Origin: Minicystis rosea | GTDB taxonomy: Bacteria; Myxococcota_A; Polyangia; Polyangiales; Polyangiaceae | Direction of reading: 5' to 3' | Length of the DNA stretch: 64,000 bases | NCBI GenBank assembly: GCA_001931535.1 | Contig: CP016211.1 | Coordinates: 14,771,501-14,835,500 of the forward strand | In this document: piece after piece, positions 46,755 through 55,209 of the stretch | How positions within the stretch are numbered: position 1 is the stretch's first letter | How the letters are laid out: the number at the start of each line of letters is the position of its first letter | Position numbers and translations under genes: made by a program | Notes under the pieces: generated by a model | Told to the model about the DNA's origin: nothing | What the model saw: only the letters and a program-made list of their open reading frames with translations | Database searches by the model: none

Positions 46755-47906
46755 ATGCGCTCCTCTCTCGTGAGCTCTTATCGTGGACCCGATGGCCGAA
46801 GCTATTTGGCGTTGACCGCCAAGCGGCGATACCGCTTTCACCACGGCGCCCGCGCCGAGCCGACGAGCGAGCTTGTGCCCATCCGAGCGGCGCCCGAACA
46901 TGCGCCGGCCGTGGGGGAGCGAGAGGGGCGCTTGCTGCACGACACCGAGATGATCGCGGGCATCAAGCCCGTGACCGACGTGCTCCTGCTCGGCAGCGCG
47001 CGATCGCATCGCGGTCCGGTGCGCGCGCTCACCGCCGCGCTGCGCGTCGGTCCGACGGCGAAATCCGTACAGGTCTGGGGTGATCGAGAGCTCCGCTTGG
47101 AGCGGCGCGCTGCCCTCGAGTTCTCGGCTCCAGAGCCCTTTACGGTGATGCCGCTCACCTGGGAGCACGCGTATGGCGGAGAAGACACCTACGCGGAGTC
47201 CATGGAGCCCAAGGTGCCAGACACGGGCCTCCATGCCATCTCCGAGGGGCTCGAGCCGACCCTCGGGAGCCTCTCCTATCCGCGGAACCCACATGGGCGC
47301 GGGTTTTTCATGGACCTCGATCGAGAGAGGCTCGCCGGCGCGCCCGTACCCAACCTGGATGATCCCAGTGATCCTGTCAGCCCCGATCGCATGTTGGTGC
47401 GTGACTATCTCGACTGGATCGACTGCCCCGTGGCGACGTGCTTCGAGCCGATCGATCTCTTCACCTTCCCTCGTGCCCTCTTTTTCGTTCCCGCCGACTT
47501 CAACAAACCCGCCCGTCCAATCCACGAGCTCACGATGGGCGCCCTCGCCCCGGCGGATCTCGCCCGTATGGATGGGTTCGACGCGAGCATCCATCCGCGG
47601 TCGTTCAACTGTGCACCTGCCGGGCTCGCCACACACAGGCTCTATGGGGCGGAGCGTGTCCAGCTCTGGAATCTCCATCCGGAGCGAGAGCTGTTCGAGT
47701 TCGATCTCGCCGGCGACCGCCCGCGCCTCGTCATCGAGCCTCCGGGCGTCAGGCCACGAGAGGTGGAACCGCTCCTCCAGACCGTCCTCATCGAGCCCGA
47801 CCTCGATCGCGTCACGCTCACATGGGCGGGGGCCATCGAGGTCGCCGCCGTGTATCCTCACGAGATGACGGATGTGATGCGACATGCCGTCGTCTTTGGC
47901 CGTTGA
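46755..47906 (+). CDS. DUF2169 family T6SS-associated protein (second copy)
   Basis: The 383-residue product is a longer relative of the DUF2169 protein at 44660. Characteristic parts are LALTAKRRYRFHHGA, VWGDRELRLERRA, MPLTWEHAYGGEDTYAESME, SYPRNPHGRGFFMDLDRERL and GAPVPNLDDPSDPVSPDRM. The ATG at 46755 has AAGGA 9 nt upstream and is preferred over the ATG at 46719. It lies 67 nt behind the cargo candidate. Two different DUF2169 proteins flanking one cargo gene suggests one of them is its dedicated adaptor. Confidence 0.85.
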   Translation: MRSSLVSSYRGPDGRSYLALTAKRRYRFHHGARAEPTSELVPIRAAPEHAPAVGEREGRLLHDTEMIAGIKPVTDVLLLGSARSHRGPVRALTAALRVGPTAKSVQVWGDRELRLERRAALEFSAPEPFTVMPLTWEHAYGGEDTYAESMEPKVPDTGLHAISEGLEPTLGSLSYPRNPHGRGFFMDLDRERLAGAPVPNLDDPSDPVSPDRMLVRDYLDWIDCPVATCFEPIDLFTFPRALFFVPADFNKPARPIHELTMGALAPADLARMDGFDASIHPRSFNCAPAGLATHRLYGAERVQLWNLHPERELFEFDLAGDRPRLVIEPPGVRPREVEPLLQTVLIEPDLDRVTLTWAGAIEVAAVYPHEMTDVMRHAVVFGR

Positions 47907-47946
47907 GCCGGCTCTGCGCTCGCTCGTCTGCTAAGGAAAGGACCTC

Positions 47947-48402
47947 ATGGGTTCCACGGAGCTCTCCATTGCCAAGAAGATCGACCCGCAGCCGATCACG
48001 CTTTCCGTCCCGCGTCCCGAGCGCGTGCTCGCCTCCGCCGCATACCTATCGGCGCTTGGCGGCTTTTGGCTGATCGTGCCCGCGGCCCTCTATTTGTGGC
48101 GCGGGAAGACGTCGCGCTTCATCGGCTTCCACGCCGTGCAGGCGGTCATGCTCCAGGTCGCGCTCATCCCCATCGGTGCCATCGCCATTGGTGCCTGCAT
48201 GGGCCTGATGATTCTCCTCGACGGTGTAGGCCATGCGGCTTCGGCCCTCGGGATCGTCCTGGCCTATTTGGTGCTCGGTCTCGCGGTGATGCTGCCTGCG
48301 GCCATTACGCTCTGGATGGGCCTCTGCGCGCTGCGTGGTCAGCCGAAGTCGCTCCCCCTGCTCGGCCGCTGGGCGCGCCGCGTCGTGGGCGACGACCTGT
48401 GA
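47947..48402 (+). CDS. DUF4870-like small membrane protein
   Basis: The 151-residue protein has about three membrane helices. ASAAYLSALGGFWLIVPAAL, then GKTSRFIGFHAVQAVMLQVA, match the DUF4870 pattern, in which FHAxQA is a hallmark. The function of DUF4870 is not established. It ends the plus-strand run of the vgrG island, 40 nt behind the second DUF2169 gene. Because the cargo candidate looks membrane-active, a protective (immunity) role is conceivable but not shown. Confidence 0.75.
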   Translation: MGSTELSIAKKIDPQPITLSVPRPERVLASAAYLSALGGFWLIVPAALYLWRGKTSRFIGFHAVQAVMLQVALIPIGAIAIGACMGLMILLDGVGHAASALGIVLAYLVLGLAVMLPAAITLWMGLCALRGQPKSLPLLGRWARRVVGDDL

Positions 48403-48418
48403 ATTCGCGTGAGGCTTC

Positions 48419-48994
48419 TCAACCGTTCGGCGCTTCGTCGGGCCCATTGGCAGGCTCCGACCAGCCGAACGGCTGCGGCATCGGATCGTCATTCAACCCG
48501 ATGTGCTCTCCATCGAGCGCAATCTTGCCCATGGCCCGTACGCCGACACGGCCGGTGTTGGCTTGGAGCTCCACGTTCGCGGCCTCGACACGCTCGCTGC
48601 CGCCGACGCGCGTGTGGTGATCGCCCGCGACACGCTCGCGGAGCGCGCCGCCCGACACGAGGGACAACTCCTCACCTGCCTCGATGGCGACCTCGGGCGC
48701 CGCCAGATGGAGACTTCGCGCGGCGGACAGCTCCACGGTCGCGCCCGAGAAGGACAGCACGGGGCCCGTGTCGGTCACCTCGATCCGCAACACCACCTCA
48801 CCATTGCGCGCGCGAATCGTGACCTTGTCGGCGTCGCGCCCCGCGTCCAGCTCGTACCGCCGGCCGGACGCGAGCATCACGGCCGCGGAGGCGACCGGTG
48901 CCTCGACATCCTCGAGCGAGAGGCGAGCAGTGGCCGGCGTTTCGGCATCAATCTCGGACACGCCCTCATCGGGCTGGTCTGCGCGCGTCTGCAT
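48419..48994 (-). CDS. VgrG-like/DUF3540-like T6SS accessory protein
   Basis: The 191-residue product has a disordered acidic N-terminus and then a beta-strand-rich region like a VgrG needle: KVTIRARNGEVVLRIEVTD, SFSGATVELSAARSLHLA, EVAIEAGEELSLVSGGALRE. It ends with MGKIALDGEHIGLNDDPMPQ, typical of DUF3540 and needle ends. GAGG precedes the ATG at 48994. It lies 5 nt behind the gene at 49000-50004 on the same strand, so both form an operon convergent with the vgrG genes. Confidence 0.65.
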   Translation of the reverse strand: MQTRADQPDEGVSEIDAETPATARLSLEDVEAPVASAAVMLASGRRYELDAGRDADKVTIRARNGEVVLRIEVTDTGPVLSFSGATVELSAARSLHLAAPEVAIEAGEELSLVSGGALRERVAGDHHTRVGGSERVEAANVELQANTGRVGVRAMGKIALDGEHIGLNDDPMPQPFGWSEPANGPDEAPNG

Positions 48995-48999
48995 GCAAC

Positions 49000-50004
49000 T
49001 CACCTCGGCTGTCGGCGCAGCCAATCGCGATACGTCGTGCAAGCCTGCTCCCACTCCTGCCGAGTCTCCGGGTAGGCGGAGAAGCGCGACTCCCAATCGC
49101 GATCGAGCGCATGCCGCGCGGCCTCGTTCGATACACCATATTTCGCTGACACTTCGGTGGCGCGATCGGGAAAGAGCGAAAGCTCCACACACAAGGACGC
49201 GTAGGTCTGAAGCGGCAAGCGCGGAAACGTCGCCTGACTGGGCTTCGTGCCTGCGCCTGCCGATGTGGGAAATGGCAGCATCTTCGCGGCTTGCACCAGG
49301 AGCGCCGCGTCCACGGCCTTCGTCTCGCCGACGGCGGCCAAGCTGGGCTTCTGCGTGACATCGTCCGGCGGCGCGAACGGCAGCGCCGCACGAACCTGAG
49401 ACATGAGATCGGCGTTGACACCGATCGTCGCCCCAACGCTCGATGTCGGGACGGGCTTGGGTGCGTTTGCGCCTGCCAAGAACTCGGCGGATGGCGTGCC
49501 GCCGAAGGGCAACGGTTTCGGTGCGCTCTGCTTGATGAAGCTGGGGAGACTCTCGGCCGCGAGCGTGGAGGTGAGCTCCCGCGGGGGCGCCACCCGCGCG
49601 CTCGTGGTCAGCGGCTCTTGAAGCAACGTCGGAACGGTCGCTTCGGGTGCCGGAGCCGGCGTCGCGGGTTCGGGCTCCAGGGCTGCTCCAGCCTGCGTGT
49701 CGGTTGCTTCGTGCGGCGTGTGCGCCGGTTGCTTTCGGCGCTGAATCTCTGCAGCGCACTTCCGGCCATAGCTGTTGGGACGCTCCATGCGGCCGGCGGC
49801 AATATCGGCGACGAGCAGTCGCGCGTAGTGATCGTCCGAGCTCGTCCAATCCTCGAGCGTCACACCGCGCTCGTCGAGGATATCGATCCTCTCATCCATG
49901 TCGCGATGAAGGAGCTGCGCCGAAAGGCCCGCCCACGTGTCGAAGTCGAGCGCCGCCGTCTCGTTGGAGCGCTCCACGGCGTTCTCTTCTCGTCCCACAC
50001 CCAT
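49000..50004 (-). CDS. T6SS-island accessory protein with a repeated helical module
   Basis: The 334-residue product has helical ends and a Pro/Ala/Thr-rich disordered middle. The N-terminal module (TWAGLSAQLLHRDMDERIDI, LDERGVTLEDWTSSDDHYAR) and the C-terminal one (TYASLCVELSLFPDRATEVS, AKYGVSNEAARHALDRDWES) share a pattern: aromatic-Ala-x-Leu, a GV[ST]xE turn, and an aromatic-containing helix. No family name is known to me. The ATG at 50004 (MGVGREENAVERSNE) opens the coherent part; the longer frame upstream reads through the promoter area. It is co-transcribed with the gene at 48419. Confidence 0.65.
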   Translation of the reverse strand: MGVGREENAVERSNETAALDFDTWAGLSAQLLHRDMDERIDILDERGVTLEDWTSSDDHYARLLVADIAAGRMERPNSYGRKCAAEIQRRKQPAHTPHEATDTQAGAALEPEPATPAPAPEATVPTLLQEPLTTSARVAPPRELTSTLAAESLPSFIKQSAPKPLPFGGTPSAEFLAGANAPKPVPTSSVGATIGVNADLMSQVRAALPFAPPDDVTQKPSLAAVGETKAVDAALLVQAAKMLPFPTSAGAGTKPSQATFPRLPLQTYASLCVELSLFPDRATEVSAKYGVSNEAARHALDRDWESRFSAYPETRQEWEQACTTYRDWLRRQPR

Positions 50005-50206
50005 GGCTCTGCTTTCTATCACCTGGTCCCGTACGGTGGCACCACGTATGTGCAGCAAGTCAGCCTGCCCGATCGTTGGGGCGCTCGTGATGCTCGTCCG
50101 TACGGGAGCGGGGAGATGAGCACACAGATTTGCTATGGCTTTGGCATTTTGTGCTCCAAGCATTACTGCTTCCAACCCTGGTGCCGAGCATGCGAGCATC
50201 CCTCGC

Positions 50207-51232
50207 ATGCTTGTCGCCCGCCTCTTCTCCACATCGGTGCTCGCTCTCTCCGTCTCGCTCGTTGCCTGTGGCAGCGGCTCGGCCACCAGTGAAGGCACCG
50301 GCGCCTCCGGCACCGGAGGCAGCGGCACGAGCAGCAGTGGCACCACCGCCACGGGGACGGGGGGCAGCGACACGAGCAGCAGCACCGGCACGACGGGCAC
50401 GGGCGGCGTGCCCTCCACGGCGTGCTCCGTCTTCCCGACCGACAATTGGTGGAACACCGATATCTCCAAGGCCGATGTCGACCCGCTCTCCGATGCCTAC
50501 ATCAAGTCGATGGGGGAGAGCGTGGCGTTGCACCCCGACTTCGGCACCGAGTATGGCATTCCGTATCAATACGTCGACAGCAGCGTGACGAAGTCGCCGG
50601 TGACCTTCGATTACGACGACGAGAGCGACCCGGGGCCTTATCCGATCCCAAACGATCCGCTCATCGAGGATGGCGGTGATCGCCACATCCTCATGATTCA
50701 CAGCCAAGAGTGTGTGCTCTACGAGCTCTTCGCCGCCGATCACGAGGCCGACGGCTGGTATGCCGGCTCGGGCGCCATCTGGGATTTGAAGAAGAACTCG
50801 ACCCGTCCCGCCGGCTGGACGAGCGCCGACGCCGCGGGGCTGCCCATCTTCCCCGGGCTCGCGCGCTACGAAGAGGCCTCGAAGGGGGCGATCAACCACG
50901 CGCTCCGCTTCACGGCATCGAACACGCAGGCGGCGTACGTGGCGCCGGCCAGCCATCATGCGTCCGACGACACCAACCCGAACCTCCCGCCGATGGGCCT
51001 GCGTTTGCGGCTCAAGGCGAGCGTCGATATCAGCGGTGCCTCTCCGCAGGCGAAGGTCGTCCTCGCGGCGTTGAAGAAATACGGAATGATCCTGGCCGAC
51101 AATGGGTCCAATCTGTACGTCAGCGGCGCTCCCGATCTGCAATGGGACGACGACGACCTGCATTGGATGCAAAGCCACATCCACGGCAGCGATTTCGAGG
51201 CCGTGAAGACCGGCCCGCTGGTCACGGACTGA
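50207..51232 (+). CDS. Lipoprotein of a conserved secreted family
   Basis: The 341-residue product has a lipobox (LSVSLVACGSG, Cys about residue 17) and a Gly/Ser/Thr linker of about 50 residues. The mature domain begins CSVFPTDNWWNTDISKADVD and includes LHPDFGTEYGIPYQYVDSS, HILMIHSQECVLYELFAAD and LHWMQSHIHGSDFEAVKTG. Similar domains occur in actinobacterial and myxobacterial secreted proteins without known function, a statement from memory that should be checked. The ATG at 50207 begins the signal peptide. It is divergent from the accessory operon of the vgrG island. Confidence 0.75.
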   Translation: MLVARLFSTSVLALSVSLVACGSGSATSEGTGASGTGGSGTSSSGTTATGTGGSDTSSSTGTTGTGGVPSTACSVFPTDNWWNTDISKADVDPLSDAYIKSMGESVALHPDFGTEYGIPYQYVDSSVTKSPVTFDYDDESDPGPYPIPNDPLIEDGGDRHILMIHSQECVLYELFAADHEADGWYAGSGAIWDLKKNSTRPAGWTSADAAGLPIFPGLARYEEASKGAINHALRFTASNTQAAYVAPASHHASDDTNPNLPPMGLRLRLKASVDISGASPQAKVVLAALKKYGMILADNGSNLYVSGAPDLQWDDDDLHWMQSHIHGSDFEAVKTGPLVTD

Positions 51233-51352
51233 CGCACGAAAGGGCGCGGCCTCCCGTCATCGGCTCCTTCGTCGTCGCTCGGACGGATCACGGAGCTTTG
51301 TCGACGGACGGCTGGGACATGCGGACGGCTCGCTCCGGCCGCGTCCCAACGC

Positions 51353-51379
51353 CACGAGCGGCCGGCCTCTCCGCTCGTG
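51353..51379. terminator. Hairpin between convergent lipoprotein genes
   Basis: CACGAGCGG (51353-51361) and CCGCTCGTG (51371-51379) are perfect 9-bp complements around a 9-nt loop. It lies 120 nt behind the plus-strand stop and 47 nt behind the minus-strand stop at 51426. Confidence 0.5.
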
Positions 51380-51425
51380 ACGGCACGCCGTCCGGAGGCG
51401 CCGGCGCGCTTCGCGTGTCGAGGTC

Positions 51426-51902
51426 TCAGTTCACGGATTTCAAATCGATGTACCGCTTCGACGAGCCATCCCACTCGAAGCGATAGATCTTGCCGAGCTC
51501 ACACGACTCCTCCGGGGCCGCGTACTTCTTGAGCGAGTACTCCACGTAGCTCGTTCCATCGGTCATGTCGGAGTCGAAGCGGATGGTGAGCTCGGGAGAG
51601 CGGGGCTCGCCCGTCACGGCGTAGGCCTTGGAGTGCCAGCGATAGGAGCCCTCGTTCCCTTCGACACGGTACGTCGTCCAAGGGCCGTCTCCCCACTTGA
51701 GATCGTAGTTGATGCCCCTGCCGGTGGCGTTCTTGATGCAGGTCAAGGCAAAGCGCGCGATGGCCGAGCGCGCCACGCCGACGGGCTCCACGATGCCTTC
51801 CGGGACGGCGCCTTCCTCCGCCGTTGGACCGCAGCCTTGGCAGGCCGAGGCGAGGAGGGTCATCGCCAAACATCCCAGCTTCGTCATCATCGCTCGTTTC
51901 AT
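51426..51902 (-). CDS. Small lipoprotein of unknown function
   Basis: The 158-residue product has a lipobox (MTLLASACQGCG, Cys about residue 21). The mature part is a beta-rich domain with LTCIKNATGRGINYDLKWGD, RWHSKAYAVTGEP and GKIYRFEWDGSSKRYIDLKS. A Cys pair may form a disulphide. The family is not known. Two close starts are possible (residues 1 and 5 or 6). It stands alone. Confidence 0.7.
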   Translation of the reverse strand: MKRAMMTKLGCLAMTLLASACQGCGPTAEEGAVPEGIVEPVGVARSAIARFALTCIKNATGRGINYDLKWGDGPWTTYRVEGNEGSYRWHSKAYAVTGEPRSPELTIRFDSDMTDGTSYVEYSLKKYAAPEESCELGKIYRFEWDGSSKRYIDLKSVN

Positions 51903-52257
51903 TGGATGCCCTCGTCGATCGTGGGCACACCGCGCCGCACCGGCGCAGGCTCCGAGCGCCGGGCGCGATCATGCCCCCTCGTCGAAACATACGTTGGGGA
52001 CGCCCGTGCGCAATCGAGGCCACCGTCATCCCCATGCCGGCTCGGCGGGCGATTTCGATCCTTCGCGAGGCAGGGCCGTGAAGGGTGAAAAACGCGAAGG
52101 CGTGGAGGATGATGCGGAATGGAAGAGGAGGCCTTTTCAGGCCGGCGGGGCTCGTCACGCGCGAGGATGCTTTGGGGATCGGCGGGGAGCGCTACGCGCG
52201 AAGCGAAGGCTCACCCGCCGGTGAACGATGGTGAAGAGAGGACTCGCGGCGGGTCGA
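51903..52257. other. Intergenic region without a supported gene
   Basis: About 355 nt lie between the small lipoprotein start and the end of the peroxidase gene. Open frames are short and lack coding character. It should carry the promoter of the lipoprotein and the 3' end of the peroxidase transcript. Confidence 0.5.
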
Positions 52258-54279
52258 TCAGAACGGGCCCTTGATGGGTTGGACGCCGCGCAGGATGCGG
52301 CCACCGGCGCCGACCGGCGGGATCTGGCGGAGCTTCTCCTTGGCGCGACCACCGTTGTCGTAGACGGTGACGGTGTCTCCGAGGGCGCCTTCGGGGACGC
52401 TGAGGCTGGGGTGATCGAAGGGCGCGCGCTCGAAGCGGACGCGATCATCGGTCAGGGCCCACAGGAAGGCGACGAGCGCCGCCTTCTCGGCGTTGGTGAG
52501 GCCGAGCGCGGTGATGTCGGGATCGAGGTTCGAGCGGTTCGGGCCGAATCCCGTGGTGTCGTTGCCGTTGGGGCCGCGGCGATCGCCGCCGCGGTTGTAG
52601 AAGTCGACGACCTGCTCGAGCGTGGCCTGACCACCGTTGTGGAAGTAGGGCGCGGTGAGCGCGACGTTGCGCAAACCAGGCACCTTGAAGGCGCCGTCCA
52701 CCGCGTCACGCTCGTTGGGATCGACGGGCTTGTCCGGGCTCACCACGAAGGTGGCCGGGACGACCTGGAACGGATCGGGCACGTTCTTGCCCGCGGCCAG
52801 GAGCTTCGCCTGGCGCGTGAACGAGAGCGCGTTGCCGAACGGATCGAGGCCGCCGACGCCGCGATCCTCGAACGTCGGCCGGACACCGATGTTGTAGAAG
52901 CCGGTGTCGTAGAGCGCGGCGTTGTCGTCGCCCATGAGCATGCGCTCCACCAAACCACCTTCCTGCGCCTCCGCGAACGTGGGCGTGCCGGCGGCGGTGA
53001 GCTGCGGGCCATGGTGGCAGTTGATGCATTTGCCCTTGGTCGAGAAGACGTCCAGGCCGAGCTTCTCCTGCGCGGTGAGCGCGTTGGCATTGCCCATCAG
53101 GAACCGATCGAAGGGGCTGTCGTCCGAGACGAGGGTCCGCTCGTAAGCCTGGATGGCGAGGCCCCAGAAGAGGGAAAAGTTCGCCTCCGACAGGGTGTAG
53201 TTGGTGCCGCCGATGGCGACCGTTTGCGTGCTGTCCCAGAAGCGCGGTTGAAACGCCTTCTGGACCATGTCGAGATAAACGGTGCTCAAGCCATTTCCAA
53301 ACGGATTGCGCATCACGCCGAGCACGCTGTCGGTGGGATCGATCTGCTGATCACGAAGCGGCCGGCGCCGCAGCAGCTTGCGCCCCACGGCCGCGAAGGT
53401 GCGGTTCGCGCACGACATCTCGAACGGGCTCAGGATCGGGCCCACCGATTGGGACGCGAGGCTCGAGTTCTCCAGCGCGATGCGGATCGGGCGGATCTGC
53501 CCATTCTGCACGGCGTACACCCGGGCGTTCGGGTTGCGGTTGCCGAACGGATCGACGCCGTTGAAGACGTTGTTGGCGCGGCCGTCCCAGAAGTTCCGGA
53601 AGTTGAAGGCCGCATTGATGACGGTGGGCGTCTGTCGCGGCTCGACGCGACGCAGGTTGATTCCGCCGATGGAGAAGATGTCGGGCACGTTGGTGCACGA
53701 GTCCGCGGCGACCTGATTGGTATTCTGGAAGTTGGCGTCGAAAACGCCCTGTGAAGAAAAGACGTCGTCGGTGTCGAAGACGACCGCGGAGTCTCGGTCG
53801 TTGATGTTGGCCAGCTTGTGGAACGGGAAGTCGGCCAGCTTGAGCACGTAGTTGGGCCCGCCGGAGCCGCCGGACGCGGTCTTGTTGAACTTCTTGGCGG
53901 CGACCGGGTCTTTGACGTTGTTCAGGCCCGGGCTGAGCTGATTGCGCACGCGGTCGTCGGCGCCGGCGCTGAAATGGCAGCTCGCGCAGGCCTGGCCGTC
54001 GCTGCCCGCCTGCTGGTCCCAGAAGAGGGCTTTGCCAAGCGCGATGGCCGCCTTCTCATCCTTGATGTACTGGGCGATTTGCGCGGGTTGGGGCACCGGC
54101 ACGCCCTTCAGCGGGACGAGCGTGGGCGGCACTTCGAGGGCCGAGCGCGCCTCTTCGCTCGACTCCGCGGCGCTGTCGGGTGAGCCACAACCAGCCACGA
54201 TGCCGACGGGAATCAGGAAGGAAAGGATCCAAGTCGTCCGCACGGCGCGTACGGCGCCCGTGACGATCGAAGGTTTCAT
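52258..54279 (-). CDS. Di-haem cytochrome c peroxidase family lipoprotein (CcpA/MauG-like)
   Basis: The 673-residue protein has a lipobox (PVGIVAGCGSP). Two haem c sites are visible: QACASCHFSAGADDRVRNQL (CxxCH) and GKCINCHHGPQLTAAGTPTF (CxxCH). KVPGLRNVALTAPYFHNGGQ carries the late conserved region with the Met/His loop. LGKALFWDQQAGSDG is the typical family opening. It is longer than classical bacterial peroxidases (about 350 residues) because of insertions between the haem domains. It probably reduces peroxide or oxidises a protein in the periplasm. It has no close partner gene on the same strand. Confidence 0.92.
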   Translation of the reverse strand: MKPSIVTGAVRAVRTTWILSFLIPVGIVAGCGSPDSAAESSEEARSALEVPPTLVPLKGVPVPQPAQIAQYIKDEKAAIALGKALFWDQQAGSDGQACASCHFSAGADDRVRNQLSPGLNNVKDPVAAKKFNKTASGGSGGPNYVLKLADFPFHKLANINDRDSAVVFDTDDVFSSQGVFDANFQNTNQVAADSCTNVPDIFSIGGINLRRVEPRQTPTVINAAFNFRNFWDGRANNVFNGVDPFGNRNPNARVYAVQNGQIRPIRIALENSSLASQSVGPILSPFEMSCANRTFAAVGRKLLRRRPLRDQQIDPTDSVLGVMRNPFGNGLSTVYLDMVQKAFQPRFWDSTQTVAIGGTNYTLSEANFSLFWGLAIQAYERTLVSDDSPFDRFLMGNANALTAQEKLGLDVFSTKGKCINCHHGPQLTAAGTPTFAEAQEGGLVERMLMGDDNAALYDTGFYNIGVRPTFEDRGVGGLDPFGNALSFTRQAKLLAAGKNVPDPFQVVPATFVVSPDKPVDPNERDAVDGAFKVPGLRNVALTAPYFHNGGQATLEQVVDFYNRGGDRRGPNGNDTTGFGPNRSNLDPDITALGLTNAEKAALVAFLWALTDDRVRFERAPFDHPSLSVPEGALGDTVTVYDNGGRAKEKLRQIPPVGAGGRILRGVQPIKGPF

Positions 54280-54777
54280 GACAGCCTCCTCAGCTCAAGG
54301 CCGTCCGTCGCGTGCGGTGCGAGGATCACCGCGCCGCGACGGGCAGCAAGCGCATCACGGGGCGTCGATGATGCTTTTGCAAACGAGGTTGCGCCAACAC
54401 TGTGCGGCGTTTGGAGACGGAACAAAAGCCGGCAGGTGGACATCGCCTTTCGCCGCCGGACTACCATTCTCGGCCGAAAGCTGGGTCATCGTGCCTCACG
54501 TCGTCCGCGACACCGCCGCGGAGCGGAGCATGTCGACCGATGGCGCACCTGCATGTCGATGTGCGTGCGCCTCCGCGGGGAACGCCTCGCTGGGGCGCAC
54601 GTCGCATGGGCATGCGATGGACGAGCTTGGGCGCGAGGTTTAGGAGATCTCCTGGGCCCGGATCGCGCAGTACCCCGAGCAGCGGGGCGCGCGCTGGAAA
54701 AAGGCCCAGATGCGACAGGCGAGGTCGCCTGTCTCACCAAACCTCGAGAATGGATGAACATCATGGGGAGGTCGATC
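54280..54777. other. Divergent intergenic region
   Basis: About 500 nt between the divergent peroxidase (start 54279) and small lipoprotein (start 54778). ORFs crossing it lack coding character. The part around 54365-54490 is less GC-rich and presumably promoter-bearing. Confidence 0.5.
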
Positions 54778-55140
54778 ATGCGATTCGACAAGCTCGCTTC
54801 CATCTGCGCTCTCGTCGCCCTCACCGCGCTGGCCTGCGGAGGTGAGAGCGGCGATGGGAGCGGCGGCGGCACGACGACGACCAACACCAACACCGGTGAT
54901 CCGACGGCGCCGAGCGGGTCGGGATGGGGCGCCGTGCAGAACAACGCGACGTGCGCCGATCCGCCGCTCTTCACGCCGGGCACGAAGCAGGGCGGAGAGA
55001 CGTGCGGTGACACCGGCGAGTGCGCGCCGGCCTGTTGCCCGTGCCCGGCCGGCGGCTCGTATTGGAGCATGAGCTGTCAGAAGGGGATTTGCATCGGTGA
55101 CGGCAACTGCACCGCCACCGTGGGCGAAGCCTGCAAATGA
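54778..55140 (+). CDS. Small Cys-rich lipoprotein
   Basis: The 120-residue product has a lipobox (LVALTALACGGE, Cys about residue 20), a Gly/Thr linker and a compact domain with ten or so Cys in the last 65 residues (GGETCGDTGECAPACCPCPA, then SCQKGICIGDGNC). Disulphide bonding and export are inferred. GGGAGG lies 6 nt before the ATG at 54778, which settles the start. A perfect stem-loop follows the stop. Confidence 0.75.
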   Translation: MRFDKLASICALVALTALACGGESGDGSGGGTTTTNTNTGDPTAPSGSGWGAVQNNATCADPPLFTPGTKQGGETCGDTGECAPACCPCPAGGSYWSMSCQKGICIGDGNCTATVGEACK

Positions 55141-55142
55141 AG

Positions 55143-55173
55143 CTTCGCCGCCGGACGATGGCCGGCGGCGAAG
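55143..55173. terminator. Bidirectional hairpin behind the small lipoprotein
   Basis: CTTCGCCGCCGG (55143-55154) and CCGGCGGCGAAG (55162-55173) form a perfect 12-bp stem with a 7-nt loop, 2 nt behind the stop at 55140. It also lies 37 nt behind the minus-strand gene ending at 55210. Confidence 0.75.
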
Positions 55174-55209
55174 AGCTCTCTCCGCGCGAGCGCGACGCGC
55201 CCAGTCACA

